From Sycobia sp. Sy_11 (taxonomy: Eukaryota > Arthropoda > Insecta > Hymenoptera > Epichrysomallidae): a DNA stretch of 64,000 nt. Below the pieces are notes generated by a model, which did no database searches, was not told the origin of the DNA, and saw only the letters and a program-made list of their open reading frames with translations. Made by a program: the position numbers and the translations under genes. Positions 58,395-64,000 of this stretch are shown one piece after another. The stretch spans positions 3,119,501-3,183,500 of the forward strand of contig JACCIC010000048.1 in NCBI GenBank assembly GCA_018907035.1, read 5' to 3'. The first letter of the stretch is position 1; every line of letters begins with the position of its first letter.

Positions 58395-61300
58395 GGAGTC
58401 TGTGAATGCTATTCATGCATTTCCCATGTTCGTTCAACAAGAATAATCCTGGATAATAGCCACGAAACACATATCTCCGTGTTGTTGCACCGAAACCAGC
58501 TCGAAACTATTATTCACATTACTTCAACCTGGGTGGCAGTCCTTGCGTGGTCCATTCATGGTTATTCCTTTCGTCCTAGAATCTCATGCATACTTGAATC
58601 TGCATTTACTCTGCACAGTCTTTCAATCATCCAAACATTCATCCTCTCTTTTGCTCCGAAGCACATACGTAACGTATTTTGCAATTAACTGCCAGCTGTT
58701 TGCGTTCGTCGTCATAAGGCTCGTTACATTTTCTGGCATGATTGCGCCTATCCTCGTCTGTAGCCCTAGTCGTAACTCGGTCCAATGCTCGCATCGAATA
58801 ATGTATGCGCCACATCGTCCCAAGCCCACCCGCAATACTTGCGTTCCGGAAAGGTAGTTCTCTTCATCCTGCAGAGAGACTTACGGAAGTATCCATGTCG
58901 GGAAAGAAACTGGGTTAGGTAGAACTTCATCTCCCCGTATTACCTCCCCTTCCACGGACCGATTTCGGGTATTAGTCTTTTCATCCATTGTCCTCGTTCT
59001 TCCATCGTCCACCGTCGCTGCCACGTCTCGATCATCTTTATTCGTTCTTTAGTCGCAGCGTTTTCCCTTCTAACATTCGGGCTCCGCTCGTGAATATGCG
59101 TTTGATGGGAATGACCCCAGCGATCACAAAAACCACAATCTCAGACACAGTACAATACGCACCCACCCTTTGTACGCTTTTTATGACGATCGGTCGTTTT
59201 CTTACATTCATCGCGTCGACTCACACTTTCTTCCCGTAAAGCAAGATTAACTGGGTAACACTCAGCTGTAGTCTACGTATTTTCTACCTAGGTCCATTCG
59301 TGTTGGCCATCAGTCTGCTTAAAGCCTTGGTCTTTTCTGCTGCCTTATTCGTCACGTTTCGTAGGTGTAGCCAGAAGCTTAGCTTCGTATCCAAGGTGAC
59401 CTCAAGATTTACTTCTCCAATCTTTCCGTCTCAACCGTCATCGAGACTAGCGTCTCTATACGTCTATGAGTTAGCAGCAATAACTTGGTCTTTTGCAGCG
59501 AGAGCTGCAGTCTCTGGTCTATCGTCTATTCAGTCACCCATTTCATGACCTGATTTAGTTTTAACTGAATCAACTTATAGTTGCGCGCGACTATCACGGC
59601 TGCCACATCGTCGGCATAGGCGATGAAGCATACGTCCAAGGGCACGTCCAGTCTTAATAAGCCGTCATACTGTACGTTCCAGAAGTCGGGGCCCAAGATG
59701 GATCCCTGCGCCGCCCCCGGTGTCACGCGTTTTCGTTTCTTTCTGTCCAATGGCTCGTACGTCAGCCTTCCATCCCGTAGATAGTCCCGTATGATACATA
59801 GAAAGTAGGAGTCAGTTTTGAAAGTAGACTCCAACGCTGCCAGTATCTCTGTTCATTTCGCGGAGTGGAAGGCGTTTTAAAAGTCTAGGATCACCAGTGG
59901 AACCAATGGTCTGGTCGCATGGTAGCACCTGTTCGCCGAATGAAAAATGTTCGTCACGTCACCTACAGCCCTGATTGTTGACCGTCTTTTCCTAAATCCG
60001 TGTTGTTGTTTGGCTAGATCTTCTGAATTTTTAATTGCCTGTAGCAGTCGTGATCTTAGCAGAAGCTCCAACAGCTTCCCTGTCGTATTAAGTAGGCAGA
60101 GAGGCCTAAACGAAGAAGGCAAATCAGAGCCCCCTTTAGACTTTCTGATGAGAACTAATCCTTCCAGAGTCTGCTAAAAACTCCCTCCTACAGGCACCCG
60201 TTGTACAAGTCCAAAGGGATATTCGGGCGGTATAAAGCGACCACTCAGTGCGCATGTCACAATTGTGTAACCGTTGCCCCAGGGGTCCGAGTCCATCTCA
60301 TCAATGAGTCGTGTCCAACACCGTTTCTTATTATCGTTGATCGTGAATCTCAATTGCCGCTTGGCGAGCCTGTACTCCGCAGAGTAGGGTCCCGCTTCAT
60401 CTCGACTTCGGGTTCGTTGAACTTCAAACAGGTGCTTCTAATACCCGCGATCTCCTCCGTCCACCAGTTTGTCTATTGTCTATTGCGTATGTTGCGTTTC
60501 TTGGACATGATGTAATCACATAGACGTTGGAGAAACTAGTCGCCGCCGCCGCTAATGCCTCCACCCTGTTTCTCAGCTCTTGAGGCACTACTCGTGAGGG
60601 AGGTTCTGCATTTTACAGCTGCCTTTTGAGTTCGTCAGTGTCTAGGCGCTTGGGATTACATCCGGCAGGTCTTGTGCCTCTCCCTTCGTTCCGTTTCGCA
60701 GCGATTGTCAGTTTGAAGGCCATATACTGTTGATCACCTGCCACGCCCTTACGCTAGTACGGATTCTGTTTCTACCCTAGGCCACAGTCACATCTGATAT
60801 GGAGTCACCATACCCAGGTCGTCTGTACGTCGGTGTCGTTCCTTCGTTAAGTACTGCCAGGTCAAGCCTTGCAGCCATCTCCAGTAGTTATCATCCCTGT
60901 CTGTTTGTCGATGGTATTCCTTACTCGATCGCACACGTGTTAAAGTCACTCGCCACGATTACATCACCAGGAATTTCCCGTATAGCGTTAATACTATATA
61001 CATCAATATTAGCGACCTTTGCCGAGACACAGTTCTCCTCAATCCCGCTTCGTACTATATTTGACGCGACTTTTCCACGAAACCAGACTGCGGACTTACT
61101 CGAGCTGTTAGCGAGCCAAGTCGGTGAACGTTTATCCTTGTACTGCTCATTAATAATGAGCACGTCAGTGTCCAGTTCGACCGTAATCTGCGGAAGCAGT
61201 ATGTCAGCTATACTATTCCCATTCATATTACATTGGAGTATTGTCATCGTTATTGCGTGGCTGTCTTTGTCTTCAGTTCTGTCAATACTGTGCTGAACAA

Positions 61301-61670
61301 CGCACACGATGACAATCCAGGAAAGAGTCCCTTGTCCTGGATCTTATCACCAGTGCAAATACAACACTTTCCACGACTCATACAGTCCCTATGGGAATGG
61401 CCCCCGAGACCGCATCACCAGAAACAGTTTCGTCTGTCCTGAATCAGCTTGCTGAATCTTCCCATTACTCAAGCCCTCCTACAGTCCGGTGGCTTCGGCT
61501 GCCAACCCTCCTTCCCATAACTCACAGCAGGATCCCATCCGAACGCCATACGGCACTACTATAAAAAGTACGATTTGACGCCGCCAGAAAAAGAAAAAAA
61601 ATTAATAATGCAACCTGATGACGCCCTACCACTGTGTGGGGCAACCTTCCATGTTGATTAGACTGGGTTC
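58395..61670 (-). mobile_element. LINE-B: same family as LINE-A, ORF1 deleted, ORF2 nearly complete
   Basis: The 5' end at about 61670 (GAACCCAGTC...) and the 5' UTR match LINE-A. The 5' UTR then jumps (about 61440) straight into the last zinc knuckles of ORF1, so most of ORF1 is gone. ORF2 runs from about 61250 to 58620. The 3' end carries the same GGAGTCTGTGAATGC block as LINE-A before the A-rich and (AAT)n tail. Confidence 0.82.
58620..61307 (-). pseudogene. LINE-B ORF2: endonuclease, RT, C-terminal domain (many lesions)
   Basis: The endonuclease start is MTILQCNMNGNSIADILLPQ, then LDTDVLIINEQYKDKRSPTW and VIVASDFNTCAIE (60921-61307). The distal endonuclease and early RT segment (about 60180-60920) is broken. 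RT includes SSFRPLCLLNTTGKLLELLL and QQHGFRKRRSTI. It goes on to SILGPDFWNVQYDGLLRLDV and FIAYADDVAAVIVARN, with YADD intact (59526-60120). The C-terminal part matches LINE-A up to RADECLDD-like ECLDD; its zinc motif CGWAWDD is kept but displaced in frame. Numerous stops and frame changes make it inactive. Confidence 0.82.
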
Positions 61671-62188
61671 GGGCCCCCTACTTGTGACGGCCTATGAGTG
61701 CCATTTGATTTTACAACTGTACCCTCCAGAAGGGAGAGCACACAAGTATGAAGTGATTCACTCACAACTAACCCCACCAGTAATTAATAATCACGGCATC
61801 TGCAACATCTAATCGTCTCTCAAATTAGTCACAATCATACTTGATATATGCCTGTTTATAGAGCCTCTCATTCATTCATAACCCGTCTGGAAATCACCCC
61901 TTTATAGGGTGCCTATCTTCACAATGCATGGGAAATACCCATTTATAGGACTTCCGATATACTCCCTAGCATAGCGCGGCAGACTTACAGATATATGGAT
62001 GTGTGAATGATGAGTGAGTGTAAAGACGGGTGAATACCACTATTTTCGCTCGAATTTCTTGTCCGCGGTCACTTATTGGTCATTCTTAGGAGTGCTTATT
62101 TCGTAACTGACCGTGAGCGGTCGTTCCCCTATCCCCAATCTCCGAAGACGCGTGTGATAGCTGAATTTAAGGCCCCACAAAATTAAAA
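61671..62188. other. Spacer between LINE-B and LINE-D; no gene
   Basis: Moderate GC, with no recognisable ORF. Confidence 0.5.
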
Positions 62189-62212
62189 TTTATTATTATT
62201 ATTATTATTATT
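62189..62212. repeat. (TTA)n microsatellite at the 5' end of LINE-D
   Basis: A short trinucleotide tract directly before the first LINE-D sequence. Confidence 0.85.
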
Positions 62213-63740
62213 GTTGCGGTATTTCGCGAAGCCCTGGCCAGGTCTTGCTAGAATGGTTAAAGTCCTGCAGGCGAACCTGAATAGGTGTCGGACGGCGACC
62301 GACCTACTTACGCAGATCTGTCATCTGGTGACCTTTTCTAGAGGCAGTATGGCTTTCGGAGAGAGCGGTCCACCATAGATGCTATTCAGAAGGTAGTGGA
62401 GGTGGCCAGAACTACGGAGCGGGGGAATAAACTTTCCCGACCTGTGTATCTTCTGGTGACACTCGACGTCAAAAACGCCTTCAACTCGGTTAGGTGGACA
62501 TACGTGCTGGGGGCACTGGAGAAGAAATTCAATGTACCTAGGTACCTACTCCAGATCATCGGAGATTATTTGAAGGACAGATCCATTCTATACAAAACGG
62601 CAGAGGGCTCTAAGCGAAAAGAGCTAACGTGTGGCGCGGCCCAAGGCTCCATCCTCGGTTCCGATCTATGGAATATTTCCTATGACGGGATCATTCGCTT
62701 GGATATGCCGGCAGACTGTTCGCTGATCGGGTATGCGCACAATGTGGCAGCTGTTTTATTGCGCGCAATATGACGCTGGCACGGATGCGCCTTGATCAGA
62801 CCATGCACAGAATTCGCCATTGGATGGGTGATCACGGGCTGGAACTAGCGGAGGCGAAAACTGAGATTGTGCTCTTACGTAGAAGTGCGTCCCCAGAGTG
62901 CAGCCACTAATTATTCGGGAGATGTCGTTCCTAATCAAGGCATCTGTACCTGGGGTGATGCTAGATACGAAGCTCACCTTCTGGGAACATATTCGGAGGT
63001 CGGCGGACAAGGCGGCGGTAGTGTCGGCCTCCCTTTGCACGGTCATGGTCAACGTAGGAGGACCACGCCCTTGCATCAGGCGGCTGCTACGGCGAGCTGC
63101 TTTACGGTGTTGAAGTCTGGGCCGATGCGCTGCAATACGAAAAGTTTCGGAGGCACATAGCGACTGTACAGAGGAGATGCGCTCTTCGTGTAGCGTGTTC
63201 GTATCGCACGGTCTCGGAGGCGGCCTCCCTAGTGGTTGCCGGGGTGATCCCGGTAGACCTCCTGACCTAGGAGCGGAAGTTCGTCCACCAGATGAACAGG
63301 ACACTTCGCCAAGCCGAAGGGAAGCAGCAAGCCAGAGAGCGTTCGATGGCTTGCTGGCAGAATAGGAGGGAGTAAGATACGCGCGGAAGGTGGACCGCCA
63401 GACTTATAAGTCAGGTGTCCCCTTGGATCGGTCGACAGCATGGGGAGGTAAATTACTATCTCACGCAGATGCGGACCGGCCATGGGTACTTCCGCGCGTA
63501 CTTGCACAAGATGGGCAAAGTTGCGGATCCAGGTTGTATATACTGTGGATCCGGAAAAGACGATGCCCATCATACATTTTTTGTGTGCGGGCAGTGGGAG
63601 CAGCAAAGGGCGCTACTGAGGGGAGGACGCTGGAAGGGTTACCCCGGAAGGCATCGTTCCCCTGATGCTCTCCAGCCAGGAGACATGGGGAAGGGTTGCC
63701 TATTTCGTCGAAGATATCTTCAGACGGAAGAAGGCAGACC
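62213..63740 (+). pseudogene. LINE-D ORF2: RT and C-terminal domain, catalytic site destroyed
   Basis: Conceptual translation with frame changes gives RQYGFRRERSTIDAIQKVVE, VYLLVTLDVKNAFNSVRWTY and GAAQGSILGSDLWNISYDGI. LIGYAHNVAAVLL follows, where the YADD motif reads YAHN, so both catalytic Asp are lost. Next come LELAEAKTEIVLLRRS, VEVWADALQYEKFRRHIATV, CALRVACSYRTVSEAASLVV and HGEVNYYLTQMRTGHGYFRA. The C-terminal zinc region is CIYCGSGKDDAHHTFFVC. Close to LINE-C in sequence. The upstream endonuclease is absent. The 3' end is cut near 63740 and abuts a BEL/Pao fragment. Confidence 0.85.
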
Positions 63741-63744
63741 TTCC

Positions 63745-64000
63745 CTAGATTCTTCTATTTTCCTGGGATGTGGTGTTGCCCAAACGCAAAGATCCTGGAA
63801 AAACACGTGTGACAGTACCCTTTTTCCAGCTATTACCTGGACTTTGCAAATCTACTATAAGAACGATATCTCCTACTCCTAAAGATTTTCGTCTTTCTAT
63901 TAAATTCGGAAGATATTCGTGCAACCAACGCTTCCAAAATGCATCAGCAAAATGTTGAGCTATTCGCCATTGCTTACGCAAACATAAACCTTGTAAATGA
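63745..64000 (-). pseudogene. BEL/Pao polyprotein C-terminus (DUF5641), partial
   Basis: Minus strand from the window edge: HLQGLCLRKQWRIAQHFADA, FWKRWLHEYLPNLIERRKSL, VGDIVLIVDLQSPGNSWKKG and TVTRVFPG. This is the chromodomain-like C-terminal domain that follows integrase in Pao-type polyproteins. Similarity stops at VFPG (about 63800), and the last residues of the ORF come from unrelated sequence. The rest of the element lies beyond the right edge. Whether it belongs with the gag relic at the left edge cannot be told. Confidence 0.82.

Noticed and set aside
62396..63981. One continuous LINE-BEL fusion gene
   Set aside because: The LINE is on the plus strand and the DUF5641 fragment on the minus strand; they only abut.

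Overview
The window looks like transposon-rich intergenic or heterochromatic DNA from an insect. The mix of BEL/Pao, copia, Penelope-like, R1/LOA-like, Jockey, I-type and RTE elements with mariner and piggyBac transposons fits an arthropod, and a hymenopteran such as an ant is my guess. The DNA is AT-rich and full of long (TA)n, (CT)n, (CA)n and (TTA)n microsatellites. I recognise no intact host gene, tRNA or rRNA. Nearly all coding sequence is decayed mobile-element sequence with stops, frameshifts and internal deletions.

Left part (1-10.4 kb): a BEL/Pao gag-protease relic on the minus strand runs off the left edge. One copy of a dispersed repeat with a terminal hairpin follows (about 2.32-2.72 kb), then a mariner fragment. 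A Penelope-like element (4.70-5.92 kb) has a GIY-YIG endonuclease tail and a hammerhead-ribozyme motif. Next come about 4 kb of AT-rich DNA and a second copy of the hairpin repeat (9.84-10.25 kb).

10.4-16.3 kb is a nest of non-LTR retrotransposons. LINE-A (minus) keeps ORF1 but lost most of ORF2. A reverse-transcriptase (RT) fragment abuts its 5' end. LINE-C (plus) follows across a (TTA)n tract, then a Jockey 3' relic. From 16.3 to 25.1 kb there is a 0.24 kb inverted repeat (18.9 kb), a GC-rich promoter-like patch (19.7 kb), a LINE tail, two internally deleted mariners with terminal inverted repeats (TIRs), and an unusual pair of foldbacks (23.9-25.1 kb).

25.7-28.7 kb is a piggyBac element bounded by TTAA, with a twice-frameshifted transposase. 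A TTAA-type non-autonomous element (32.4-33.6 kb) carries FTZ-F1-like TCAAGGTCA sites. An I-type LINE with an RNase H domain spans about 35-38.4 kb, a second promoter-like patch lies at 40.2-40.6 kb, and a Jockey element occupies 42.6-45.8 kb (minus). An RTE 3' end and a near full-length but dead mariner follow (46.3-47.8 kb).

The right part holds a tRNA-like remnant (49.1 kb), a truncated copia element (51.2-53.65 kb), a mariner N-terminal fragment (53.7-54.1 kb) and a 0.67 kb head-to-head palindrome of Penelope-like ends (55.3-55.9 kb). LINE-B (58.4-61.7 kb, minus) is the same family as LINE-A but with the opposite internal deletion. LINE-D (62.2-63.7 kb, plus) is next, and the C-terminus of another BEL/Pao polyprotein runs off the right edge. 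No genes here act as an operon or pathway. The content records repeated retrotransposition, microsatellite-linked rearrangement and decay.
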